DNA of 64,000 nt from Gimesia algae (GTDB taxonomy: Bacteria; Planctomycetota; Planctomycetia; Planctomycetales; Planctomycetaceae): positions 2,407,369 to 2,471,368 of the forward strand of contig NZ_CP036343.1 in NCBI RefSeq assembly GCF_007746795.1, written 5' to 3'. A model generated the notes under the pieces. The model was not told the DNA's origin. It ran no database searches and worked only from the letters and a program-made list of their open reading frames with translations. Of the stretch, positions 18,764-27,064 are shown one piece after another. The translations under genes were made by a program, and so were the position numbers. Positions within the stretch are counted from its first letter, which is position 1; every line of letters starts with the position of its first letter.

Positions 18764-21682
18764 TTAAGGCAGCACAACAGAGAATACCGATGTGAACACA
18801 ATTTCTGTACCCAAACCAGTCAACAAAGCGAGTTCGATGAGAATTAACAAATAGTTCGGTCGCCATTTTGCCATAGATCCTCCAGTTACGGTAACCATTA
18901 ATGCTGTTGCCAGCCAGTAATTGAACCAGCCCTGATCTAACACCAGCACATAACAGCAAAGCAGTACAAAACAACAAATGGTCAGCCAGATGCGCGGCTT
19001 GCAGTTTGAGAATCTATTTGTTGACGGTGTTTGACTGAGAAATTTATCCTGTACGAGGACAATGCTTAACAATAAGAGAGTTGCAAGGATAATATAGAAA
19101 GGAAAATCCGGAAGCTGAACTGTTGAGCCGGGAACCAGTTCGCTGAAGATATTCTCACTTTGGCTGATATTCTCATTTAATTTCTCGTCCCGATAATACA
19201 CAGGTGCAATAGACAACGCCCGCAAACTATTCCTTACAGAATCAGATTGCATCGCCTGTTCCAGTGCATCTGCCAGCAGATCAATCCGCTCTTGCGGAGT
19301 CCCTTTGGGTGCAAACCAGTATAACGAGTTACCAACCACAGCATCGATACCCTGTTCATGAGCCGTCGAAATGTTCGGCAGGACGGAATTCCTTTCTTTA
19401 GACAATACTGCCAAAGCGCGAATCTGCCCATCTCCTCGATAGGCCAGAAATTCTGCCAGCGAAAAAATGGTGGCATCAATATGACCACCAATGAGCAGCG
19501 TGTATCGATTTTGCCCACCTCCCGATTGCACATAATTAAAATATTCACCACCATAAGCCTGTTCTATTTTTTGGGCAGCGAAATGGGCGAGTGCCCCCAA
19601 ATTGGTTCCAAATTGAACTTCACCAGGATGTTTCTCGGCATAATGCAACAGCTCAGCCAAATTTTTGTGCTGAGCGTTTTGATGCATGACAACTACCAGG
19701 TTGATGTCTCCCGTTTGGGCAATCGGTTCAAACGCCTCCGGACCGTAGTTCACTTTGCCTGAGTATTTCGATGTAATAATACCCTCATGGGTACAGAGTA
19801 TTTTGTAACCATCAGCCCGTGCCTGTTTGACATTTCGGCTTCCAATCGTACCACTGCCCCCTGCCTGATTAATGATGACGACAGGTTGTTTCAACAGCCT
19901 GTTCTCGGTGATTGACTTTTGAATAATTCGGGCAAACAGGTCCGTTCCGCCTCCCGCAGAAAACGGCACAACAGCCTGAACCGGGCGTTGTGGAAATTGC
20001 GTCAGCTCAGATTTATTCGAGAAGAATCCAGTAAACTGAAAGACCGTCATGCCAATAATGGCCATCACCGCAACAGCATGCCATAACGGTAAACCGTATC
20101 GACTCCAAAATGAGTGAGACTCATCTTCAGCGTTTTCACTCAATATTTCTGAGGAATTAAGGGCAGCCGACTCTTCGGCATCATCATGCATGGTCTCTTG
20201 TTTGCTGTCCGATTGTCTGTGGAACCGACGCGCAAGCGGCACAATCAGCAATAAGGCAGAGACGACGACAAAGAGTAAAGAAATGGGCCGGGTGATGATC
20301 GGTAACCAGCTACCATGCGATGACATCAGCCCGGCAGACAAATTTTCTTCAGCAATCGGACCTAACACAAAACCAATTACAAAGGGCGCCAATGGGATTC
20401 GGTTTCGCTCTACTACCAGTCCCAGCAGCCCGAAACCGAGCATCACCCAGACATCGAACATTCGGTTCGACAACGCAAATGCTCCAGCAATGCAAAAGGT
20501 GAGAATAATGGGCAACAAAAAAGGACGTGGAATACGTACCAGTTTTGCCAGAAAACCGACTGATGCCATCATCACCGCAAACATGACCAGGTTTGCCAGA
20601 AAATAGGTTCCCATAATGGTATGCACGAGTTCGGGATGATCACTGAACAACCGCGGACCCGGTTGCAAACCATGCAGAACTAATGCGCCGAGCAAAATGG
20701 CATCGATCACACTACCGGGTATGCCCATCGCCACAAGTGGAATTAAAGCGCCTCCTACAGTCGCATTATTGGCTGCTTCTGAAGCAATAATTCCTTCAGC
20801 AGAACCGGAACCGAATTGCTGCGGCGTTTTGGAACTGTTTTTGGCGGCTGAATAAGCGGCGATCGAGCCGATGTTTGCACCAATGCCGGGAAGAATTCCA
20901 ATCGCTGTTCCAATCAGAGAAGACCGTAACATATTCACCCATTGATTTTTCCAATCTGTGAAAGTCAGCCACACACCCTTGTGCGTTGCCGAGACACGCG
21001 GAACTTTTTGATCAATATTCGCAATATCGCGCAGCACCTGATTAATCGCAAATAATCCAATTAAAACGGGCAACAACTTGAAACCACCATTCAGAGGAGT
21101 GAACCCAAGTGTGAGTCGCACTTCGCCTGTGGCTGCGGAAATTCCCGGCATGGCTGCCAAAATCCCCAATATGCCAGAAAAGAGTGAGCGCGACAGCGAT
21201 GCACCATCAATTGTCGCGATTAACACCAGGGCCATTAAAACCAGCGAGAAATATTCAAAAGGTCCCAATTGTGTTGACCAGCGGGCAATCGGGGCAGACA
21301 AGGTGACTAAAAATACACAGGAAATTAAACCACCCACCAGGGAAGCATAAATTCCCAGCCCCAGCGCACGACCGGGCTGACCTTTTTGCGACATGGGGTA
21401 ACCATCAAGCGTTGTCATAATTGACGCGGGTGTGCCGGGCATTCGCAGGAGCGTCCCGGTAATCAAGCCACCGCTGATTGATCCCACATACATACTCACT
21501 AACAATGTCATCGCCAGTTGAGGATCGAGCGTAAACGTCAACGGCAACGTGAGTGCGATCAGCATGGCACCGGTTAACCCGGGAATAGCACCCACGAAAA
21601 TACCAAGCGATGTTCCCACAAAAATCAGCGTCAGGCTGAGAGGCGTCGATAATTGAACAACTGTGGTTTGAATCGCATCCAT
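18764..21682 (-). CDS. Fused tripartite tricarboxylate transporter (TctA-TctC-TctB)
   Basis: About 972 residues. Residues 1-500 are TctA, the large permease, with about 12 membrane segments and family blocks GIFVGAIPGLTGAMLIALTL and LLPVLIGLFAINQVL. A charged linker and one membrane segment (LPLWHAVAVMAIIGMTVFQF) lead to a TctC/Bug-type periplasmic binding domain, about 570-870 (QAVVPFSAGGGTDLFARI, QPVVIINQAGGSGTIGS). The last 100 residues form a TctB-like unit with four membrane helices. These three are normally separate genes, so a single polypeptide with tethered binding protein is unusual. It imports an organic acid by cation symport. Start chosen at the ATG (21682); a GTG three codons earlier is possible. 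Co-oriented with the sulfatase downstream. Confidence 0.85.
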   Translation of the reverse strand: MDAIQTTVVQLSTPLSLTLIFVGTSLGIFVGAIPGLTGAMLIALTLPLTFTLDPQLAMTLLVSMYVGSISGGLITGTLLRMPGTPASIMTTLDGYPMSQKGQPGRALGLGIYASLVGGLISCVFLVTLSAPIARWSTQLGPFEYFSLVLMALVLIATIDGASLSRSLFSGILGILAAMPGISAATGEVRLTLGFTPLNGGFKLLPVLIGLFAINQVLRDIANIDQKVPRVSATHKGVWLTFTDWKNQWVNMLRSSLIGTAIGILPGIGANIGSIAAYSAAKNSSKTPQQFGSGSAEGIIASEAANNATVGGALIPLVAMGIPGSVIDAILLGALVLHGLQPGPRLFSDHPELVHTIMGTYFLANLVMFAVMMASVGFLAKLVRIPRPFLLPIILTFCIAGAFALSNRMFDVWVMLGFGLLGLVVERNRIPLAPFVIGFVLGPIAEENLSAGLMSSHGSWLPIITRPISLLFVVVSALLLIVPLARRFHRQSDSKQETMHDDAEESAALNSSEILSENAEDESHSFWSRYGLPLWHAVAVMAIIGMTVFQFTGFFSNKSELTQFPQRPVQAVVPFSAGGGTDLFARIIQKSITENRLLKQPVVIINQAGGSGTIGSRNVKQARADGYKILCTHEGIITSKYSGKVNYGPEAFEPIAQTGDINLVVVMHQNAQHKNLAELLHYAEKHPGEVQFGTNLGALAHFAAQKIEQAYGGEYFNYVQSGGGQNRYTLLIGGHIDATIFSLAEFLAYRGDGQIRALAVLSKERNSVLPNISTAHEQGIDAVVGNSLYWFAPKGTPQERIDLLADALEQAMQSDSVRNSLRALSIAPVYYRDEKLNENISQSENIFSELVPGSTVQLPDFPFYIILATLLLLSIVLVQDKFLSQTPSTNRFSNCKPRIWLTICCFVLLCCYVLVLDQGWFNYWLATALMVTVTGGSMAKWRPNYLLILIELALLTGLGTEIVFTSVFSVVLP

Positions 21683-22570
21683 ATTTTGCACTGGTGCAGT
21701 TGACTGCTTGCCGCCTTACTCAACGGAGACCGTTCGATTGTGAATATGTTTGAAGTGAATTGAGTTGTCTCATCCTATCCAGAATATTCAAGGTGATAAA
21801 GCCTGATACTTGAAATTCATTCGCCAGAGTTCAGCTCTGACCCGCCCCATGACTTAAAGCAGTTGCAAGACTTAACCCTTTGCTGTATCAACTGACGTTC
21901 TGTTTCTCAGCTGGAGCGAAAATTGAGTCCGAAAAACGTTGATTTAATCGTTCGTTCCAAAGCCCGTCCCGATGAGAACGATTTGGTCGAGTCTGAATTC
22001 GCAATAACGCACGAGTTCTCAGAACATGTTGGCAGCCAGCGAAATCGGTGATTTTCTCGGAATCCAGAAATACGGATGAGTTGATGCTACAGCGGCGGCC
22101 AGTAGGCGGAGTCTACCTGGGAGCTGGTTCGCCTTCATATGGGACAAAAAAGGTGACTACCTGTAAGACGAATTTCGTATCGGTACTACATGGGCCGCTA
22201 TCGTCAATCCAGATCCGTAGCGGCTGGAACCGTAAATGTAATCAGACAGCGACGTTTCACCTGTCAGCCTCCCCGCGATAAGCGCCCAATGCAACTATTC
22301 TTCTATTTAGAGAATTTTTCTCTCTTTTTTTCTTTTTTCTTTATGTTCACCGGTAAGAATCTGCAAGGTGCTGACAAATACAGTTACATCAGACTGCTTC
22401 CTGGCCAGCGGGCCAAATGGCCCTGTACTCAGAAGGGCCATCAACTGCTTTAGACACTCGGTCCCTGACTACAGGGGGCCTAAAATATGATTCTCAAGGC
22501 CCCTTTTCTATTCGCATCTGAACCATTTGAATGAAATTCTCATAGTCATTTTATACGAGGCCCAGTCAGC
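21683..22570. other. Long intergenic region with leader structures
   Basis: About 890 bases. The left 600 bases contain no supported gene; one frame (about 21924-22050) reads for 40 codons but matches nothing I know. A pyrimidine-rich tract spans 22290-22345. From 22401 to 22507 lie nested GC-rich hairpins in front of the response regulator gene. Confidence 0.45.
22410..22507 (+). promoter_or_regulatory. Attenuator-like leader of the LuxR-type regulator
   Basis: Alternative stems are visible. GGGCC-AAAT-GGCCC (22410-22423) competes with ATGGCCCT/AGGGCCAT (22417-22424 with 22434-22441). GGTCCCTG/CAGGGGGCC (22460-22480) competes with GGGGCCT/AGGCCCC (22475-22481 with 22497-22503), the latter followed by TTTT like an intrinsic terminator. 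AGGCCC at 22558-22563, overlapping the Shine-Dalgarno, could pair with the same GGGCCT strand. The ATG is at 22571. Confidence 0.5.
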
Positions 22571-23236
22571 ATGCTAACTTCAACAGATTTGATTCGAGTT
22601 GTCTTTGTCGATGATCACATGATTCTGGTAGACTCAATCGTCTCCAGGTTTCAGCGAGATCCTGATATAGAAGTTGTAGGTTCAGCCACAAATGCTTCCG
22701 ATGGGCTGGAATTAATTCTGGAGACAGAACCTGACGTTGTGATTTTGGATGTAGAATTACCTGGACGTGGGTCATTTGATATTGCCGAAGAGATTAGCTC
22801 TCGACTGAAAAACACAAAAATGATTTTTCTGACAGGCTATCTTTCGGACATCTTCATTGAGCTGGCATTGAGAGTAAATGCGAAAGGTTACTTACTCAAA
22901 GGAGAGCCAATTGAATCATTGATCCATGCCATTAAAAAGGCCTCTCGCGGAGAATACTGTTTTTCGCAATCGGTTCAGGAACGTCTGGTCTTTGACCACA
23001 AGAAAGATCGGTATTCGATTCAGTCAAAAAGTATGCTGACCTCTCTGACTTCTCGACAGATCGAAGTGCTCAGGCACCTGGCCAGAGGGATGAGCGTGAA
23101 AGAAGTCGCCCGCTCCATGCACCTCTCGGAGAAATCGATCGACAGCCACAAATATCGGATTATGCACAAACTGGGTATCCATGATCGTGTCGAACTGGCT
23201 CGTTTTTCGATCCGTGAAGGTTTGACGCTGCCTTAA
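22571..23236 (+). CDS. LuxR/NarL-family response regulator
   Basis: 221 residues. The receiver domain (about 8-125) has acidic pair Asp14-Asp15 in VFVDDH, phosphoacceptor Asp60 in VVILDVELPG, and Lys in YLLKGE. The C-terminal LuxR/GerE HTH (about 155-215) reads LTSRQIEVLRHLARGMSVKE, then VARSMHLSEKSIDSHKYRIM. It binds DNA when phosphorylated by a partner kinase. No histidine kinase is adjacent, so the partner is encoded elsewhere. GAGG lies about 10 bases before the ATG and falls inside the possible leader structure, so translation may be controlled by the upstream hairpins. Confidence 0.9.
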   Translation: MLTSTDLIRVVFVDDHMILVDSIVSRFQRDPDIEVVGSATNASDGLELILETEPDVVILDVELPGRGSFDIAEEISSRLKNTKMIFLTGYLSDIFIELALRVNAKGYLLKGEPIESLIHAIKKASRGEYCFSQSVQERLVFDHKKDRYSIQSKSMLTSLTSRQIEVLRHLARGMSVKEVARSMHLSEKSIDSHKYRIMHKLGIHDRVELARFSIREGLTLP

Positions 23237-23323
23237 GTGGCAGTGCTAAAAACACATCTCTAGAGAGAAGCGTACCTCGCTGTTCAAGAGCACGATCAAT
23301 GGAATCTAGCTGGGAGTCTGACA

Positions 23324-23569
23324 GTGGAGATATTCAACGAAGGTCGACTTGACGAACTGATGCGTCAGGCTGGTCTGGCTCCTGTTTTCTTCGGGGAAAC
23401 GCTGCTGGGGAATTGACCTCCCAGTCTGACCTTTCTGCTGTCTGCGGAAAATGAAGTGGAACACGAAAAACATTGGCGGACTTTCCGGTCTGATCCCCGC
23501 TGGGAGCGCGTACGGCAGATGAAGAAATTCCAGTCGACTATCTCAAAGATCAGATCACGTTTGCTATAG
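23324..23569 (+). pseudogene. NIPSNAP-family remnant with an in-frame stop
   Basis: One continuous frame of 81 codons reads like the C-terminal two thirds of a NIPSNAP protein: RLDELMRQAGLAPVFFGETL, a TGA at 23414-23416, then PPSLTFLLSAENEVEHEKHW and RTFRSDPRWERVRQMKK, ending at TAG 23567. The blocks SLTFLLS and W-x-x-F-x-x-D-P-x-W are typical for the family. The N-terminal start of the family is missing and a nonsense codon splits the rest, so this is a decayed gene. Functions of intact bacterial NIPSNAP proteins are poorly known. It sits between the response regulator and the 93-bp repeat, a region where debris has accumulated. Confidence 0.65.
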
Positions 23570-23680
23570 CCGATGTCTTATTCAGATATTCGCTAGAACA
23601 TGGGGGCAAACAGGAGAACATCTTCTGTCACAAACTCTCAGGTACCAAAGCAGATCGACCAGGACTTATGCTTTGCCTGG

Positions 23681-23773
23681 AGCGCATCACATTTAACCAT
23701 AGCGTCTCTCAATCTATGATACTCGGTCCAAATGGCCCTGGAGACGCTACACTAAAACGGGGCACAGTCTAAA
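23681..23773 (-). repeat. 93-bp repeat, copy A (3' end of FAD oxidoreductase gene)
   Basis: Its reverse complement matches 32184-32276 at 90 of 93 positions. It contains TAGCGTCTC and GAGACGCTA, able to form a 9-bp stem with about a 35-base loop. The copy includes the TAG stop codon of the FAD oxidoreductase gene (23769-23771) and extends downstream of it. Relative to transcription of the neighbouring gene it has the same orientation as copy B. Confidence 0.9.
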
Positions 23774-25274
23774 CCACAGCCCCCTGCTCTTGCAGTGTTT
23801 TTCGCAATCGTTCAATATCAACTTCGCGAGGCGCGACAGACTGCTTCAGGGAAAGACTGGCTGCGGTTCCTGCGGCCTGGCCGGTGGCATAGCAGGGTGG
23901 AATTACGCGTGCTGAAGCGGCTCCTTCATGATCTGCGGAGATCGGTCGCCCAGCTACGAGGAGATTGCTGACTTGTCGGGGGACGAGACAGCGATAGGGA
24001 ATTTCATAATGGTCGGCGTGAATACCTTCCAGGCGGCCGCGGGGGCCCTGGGGATCATGAATATCAATCGGATAGGAACACTGGGCGATCCCATCTTCAA
24101 ACTTGCGTCCTTCGAGTACATCCTGACCGTTGAGTACGTAGTCCCCAAGAATATGCCGCGTTTCTCTCACGCCGACCTGACTGCCTGTGGCAAGCAGCTG
24201 TACGTTTTCCAGACCGGGACAATGCGATCGAAAAAAACGAATCAGGTCCCAGACTTGACGCCGACTTTCGACTTCGGCGCGAGAGAGGTCATCGGGATTT
24301 GTCCCATCCACATTCTGAACGCGGGTCGTATTCACACGCCACTGACCGGGTGTCGGCTCGCGATAGATATTCAGAAACTCGCGTTCCAGAGTCCAGGCGC
24401 CGGTTTCGCGTGCTTCTTTCACGATACATTCAAACAAGCGTTCTCCCGGATGCAGTTTTTCATGCTCGCGCATCCAGGCAACCACGCGGTCATCATCCAC
24501 ATTGCCGATCGTCAGGAACAAGGTAACAGGCATCATCCTGCCATCTTCGCGCCGGCCCATCTCGAAGGGAGCCCCTGCTTTAGCCGCGATATCACCATCT
24601 CCTGAAGTATCAATCACCACTTTCGGTCGCAGCAGCCCCAGGCCGGCTTTATCCAGAATCACAATATCAGAAATGCGTTCGCCGTCCATGATGACATCCA
24701 CAAACGAAGTATGAAAGCGAATTTGCGCACCGGAATCGCAGACCATTTCCAAAGTCGCCATCTTGAGCGCTTCCACATGGAAGGGCGTCACGTTGGCATG
24801 CCCCAGTTCGATAAAGGAGCCCCAGGCAGAACCGGCTTCTGTTGTGGAAGGGTCAACGGCGCCTCCCATCGCGACCATCCGGTCAATGACTTCCTGAAAC
24901 AGACCAGCGACGAGTTGTCGTTTGCCGTCGGGTGTGTAGGACGTCATGAAGGGTCCCACCATCCCGGCGGTCGAGGTTCCTCCTAGAAAACCATAGCGTT
25001 CGACGAGAATCGTCGATGCCCCGTTGCGGGCGGCGGCAGAAGCGGCGGCGACTCCTGCAGAACCACCGCCGATGACGGCGACATCCACGCTGGCACGCAG
25101 TGGGATATCCCAGCTTTTAGTAATGAATTCGGTCTCAATAGCCATGGTTGTCGATCCGGTGAGAGTGATTGTTGTTAAAGATATAACAATCAAAATAGCA
25201 ATCACTGATTCGGGTCGCAACACAGTCACTGAACGTTCTGAATCCTGATCAGCGAGGATTCTTTCTGGACTCAC
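23769..25274 (-). CDS. FAD-dependent oxidoreductase (FAD_oxidored family)
   Basis: 501 residues from a GTG at 25274. Residues about 57-110 give the dinucleotide-binding fold: DVAVIGGGSAGVAAASAAAR, then STILVERYGFLGGTSTAGMV, typical of the PF12831-type planctomycete oxidoreductases. GDGDIAAKAGAPFEMG and the C-terminal PYRCLVPRQVSNLLVAGRPI segment are also family blocks. The enzyme oxidises or reduces an unknown substrate using FAD. The N-terminal extension has a hydrophobic segment (SVIAILIVISLTTITLTG) that could be a membrane anchor; alternatively translation starts at the ATG 25145, giving a soluble 458-residue enzyme. It follows the DUF1501 gene by about 70 bases and ends inside the 93-bp repeat. 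Confidence 0.8.
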   Translation of the reverse strand: MSPERILADQDSERSVTVLRPESVIAILIVISLTTITLTGSTTMAIETEFITKSWDIPLRASVDVAVIGGGSAGVAAASAAARNGASTILVERYGFLGGTSTAGMVGPFMTSYTPDGKRQLVAGLFQEVIDRMVAMGGAVDPSTTEAGSAWGSFIELGHANVTPFHVEALKMATLEMVCDSGAQIRFHTSFVDVIMDGERISDIVILDKAGLGLLRPKVVIDTSGDGDIAAKAGAPFEMGRREDGRMMPVTLFLTIGNVDDDRVVAWMREHEKLHPGERLFECIVKEARETGAWTLEREFLNIYREPTPGQWRVNTTRVQNVDGTNPDDLSRAEVESRRQVWDLIRFFRSHCPGLENVQLLATGSQVGVRETRHILGDYVLNGQDVLEGRKFEDGIAQCSYPIDIHDPQGPRGRLEGIHADHYEIPYRCLVPRQVSNLLVAGRPISADHEGAASARVIPPCYATGQAAGTAASLSLKQSVAPREVDIERLRKTLQEQGAVV

Positions 25275-25345
25275 TTTGTTCTGCCAGTTGCGCGTGCGCC
25301 AATCTCAGTTCTCTGTCAGCGGTTCAAAGAAAGCCATTCAGAATC

Positions 25346-26773
25346 TCAGGCAGAAGTCGGGGCGAGTTCAGGAATGGGGCTTCCAAACGGAAGAATCGCC
25401 ACCGGGCGTCCCTGGAGATCGTGGAGTACATGCTCATGGTCGATGCCCAGATGTCGATACACGGTCGCCCATAGATCGTTGGGAGTCATGCGACGTTCGA
25501 CCGGATATTCCCCCTTGGGATTGGTCGCACCAATGACCTGGCCCGTTCGCATCCCGCCACCTGATACCAGGACAGACATGGCTTTCGGCCAGTGATCGCG
25601 GCCGGGCTGCATCACACCAGTCTGTGTACCACGCCGCACTGTGATTTTAGGGGTCCGACCAAATTCTCCCGTGACCACCAGCAAAACCCGTCTATCCAGT
25701 CCACGCTGATACAGGTCTTCGATCAGAGCAGAAACGGCCTGATCATACGGAGGCAGACGCCAGTCACAGTCTTTAAACAGATGCGCGTTGACCGCATGGG
25801 AATCCCAGTTATAGGCGGCTGTCTTCGGAGTGGGCTTTCCTGGATAAGGGTGTTCCCAGACCATCGTCACGAACCGGACACCAGATTCTACCAGTCGTCG
25901 TCCCAGAATGGCGCGTTGACCGTAAGCATTCCAGCCGTAACGGTCCCGCAGCTCTTTGGGCTCTTGCGAGAGATCGAATGCGCTGCGAACCTTCTCGCTG
26001 GTCAACATATCAATGGCCTGGCGATTGAAACTGTCCATGGCCTTCATTGAGCCGCTCTTGTCGACATCGCGGCGGAATTTATCGATGCCCTTTAACATGG
26101 CTATCCGGTCATCCAGTCGCGTTTCCATGGATGACTTGACGCCGATGTTCTGAACTTTAAATTCTGGATTGCTGGGATCACCGGCAACCATAAACGGAGT
26201 TGAGGAGGGTCCCAGATAAGCGGGTCCCATGGCAAAGGTATCGATCGAGGCACGAGACGCATCGACTTCGGACACGCAGACCGGCATTTCATTCCCGTTT
26301 TTCTCGAGCATCTTTTTCACGATGGTGCTCACAGCGGGTGCATCATTGATGGTTCCCACAGGAGTTGCGGGAACCCGACCGGTCATCAATCGTTTGTGCC
26401 CGCCGCCATGGTCTGCAAATTCATGATGAATGGAACGAATCAAATTGAACTTGTCTGCGATCTTGGCATGCTGCGGAAGCATTTCACAGACATCAAGACC
26501 GGGAACATTTGTATGAATCGGTCGAAATTCCCCACGATACTCTGCCGGTGCACCGGGCTTCATATCATAGGTTTCCATATGGGGAGGACCGCCAGGAAGC
26601 CAGACGAAAATCACAGAAGTATCTTCAAGTGAATCACCCATCGCTTTCGCCAGTGCCTGTTGACGCAGCAGATCGTTCATTCCCAGTCCCAGCAGGCTGG
26701 CCCCGCCGAACTCAAGAAATGTACGACGCTTCATCGGACCTGCACAGCGAGCTGTTCCAGATTTCACACCCAT
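25346..26773 (-). CDS. DUF1501 family protein, Tat-exported
   Basis: 475 residues from the ATG at 26773, with GGAAAG upstream; the open frame from 26878 adds residues without a signal. A twin-arginine-type signal KRRTFLEFGGASLLGLG is followed by DUF1501 blocks VIFVWLPGGPPHMETYDMKP, TRVFVV-like and LLVVTGEFGRTPKITVRRG, and GRDHWPKAMSVLVSGGGM. It precedes the FAD oxidoreductase on the minus strand and is divergent from a DUF1549/DUF1553 protein at 27065, whose partner it probably is. The two halves of the pair would then share one 290-base promoter region. The family function is unproven. Confidence 0.85.
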   Translation of the reverse strand: MGVKSGTARCAGPMKRRTFLEFGGASLLGLGMNDLLRQQALAKAMGDSLEDTSVIFVWLPGGPPHMETYDMKPGAPAEYRGEFRPIHTNVPGLDVCEMLPQHAKIADKFNLIRSIHHEFADHGGGHKRLMTGRVPATPVGTINDAPAVSTIVKKMLEKNGNEMPVCVSEVDASRASIDTFAMGPAYLGPSSTPFMVAGDPSNPEFKVQNIGVKSSMETRLDDRIAMLKGIDKFRRDVDKSGSMKAMDSFNRQAIDMLTSEKVRSAFDLSQEPKELRDRYGWNAYGQRAILGRRLVESGVRFVTMVWEHPYPGKPTPKTAAYNWDSHAVNAHLFKDCDWRLPPYDQAVSALIEDLYQRGLDRRVLLVVTGEFGRTPKITVRRGTQTGVMQPGRDHWPKAMSVLVSGGGMRTGQVIGATNPKGEYPVERRMTPNDLWATVYRHLGIDHEHVLHDLQGRPVAILPFGSPIPELAPTSA

Positions 26774-27064
26774 TGCAATCTTTCCAATCGGTAAAAAACT
26801 CGATACGCTTTGAAAACTAGTACGCATCAACGTATTGTAATGTATATTGCATCGTTTAGAATGGAAATACAAGTTCAATTTAATTCAGAAACTTCTGAAA
26901 TTTGGACTGAATGAAGAAAAACGATCGATAAATCCGATGCAGCAGCCAGTTTAGCCCTTTTCAGTCACTGATCTGGTCAAATCTGTTTAAGTCGGATTCC
27001 TCGAGAGAGTGAATTCAACAGTCAATATAGTGAACCTTCTGAGCCAGTTATTTCGGGAAGCTCT
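26774..27064. promoter_or_regulatory. Divergent promoter region
   Basis: A 290-base, rather AT-rich region between the divergent DUF1501 and DUF1549/DUF1553 genes. It must carry both promoters. I could not assign -35/-10 boxes with confidence. GGGAAG before 27065 is the likely ribosome site for the plus-strand gene. Confidence 0.4.

Noticed and set aside
22048-22281. 77-codon ORF in the gap before the LuxR-type gene
   Set aside because: No ribosome site, no family resemblance and atypical composition; it overlaps another open frame of equal weakness.
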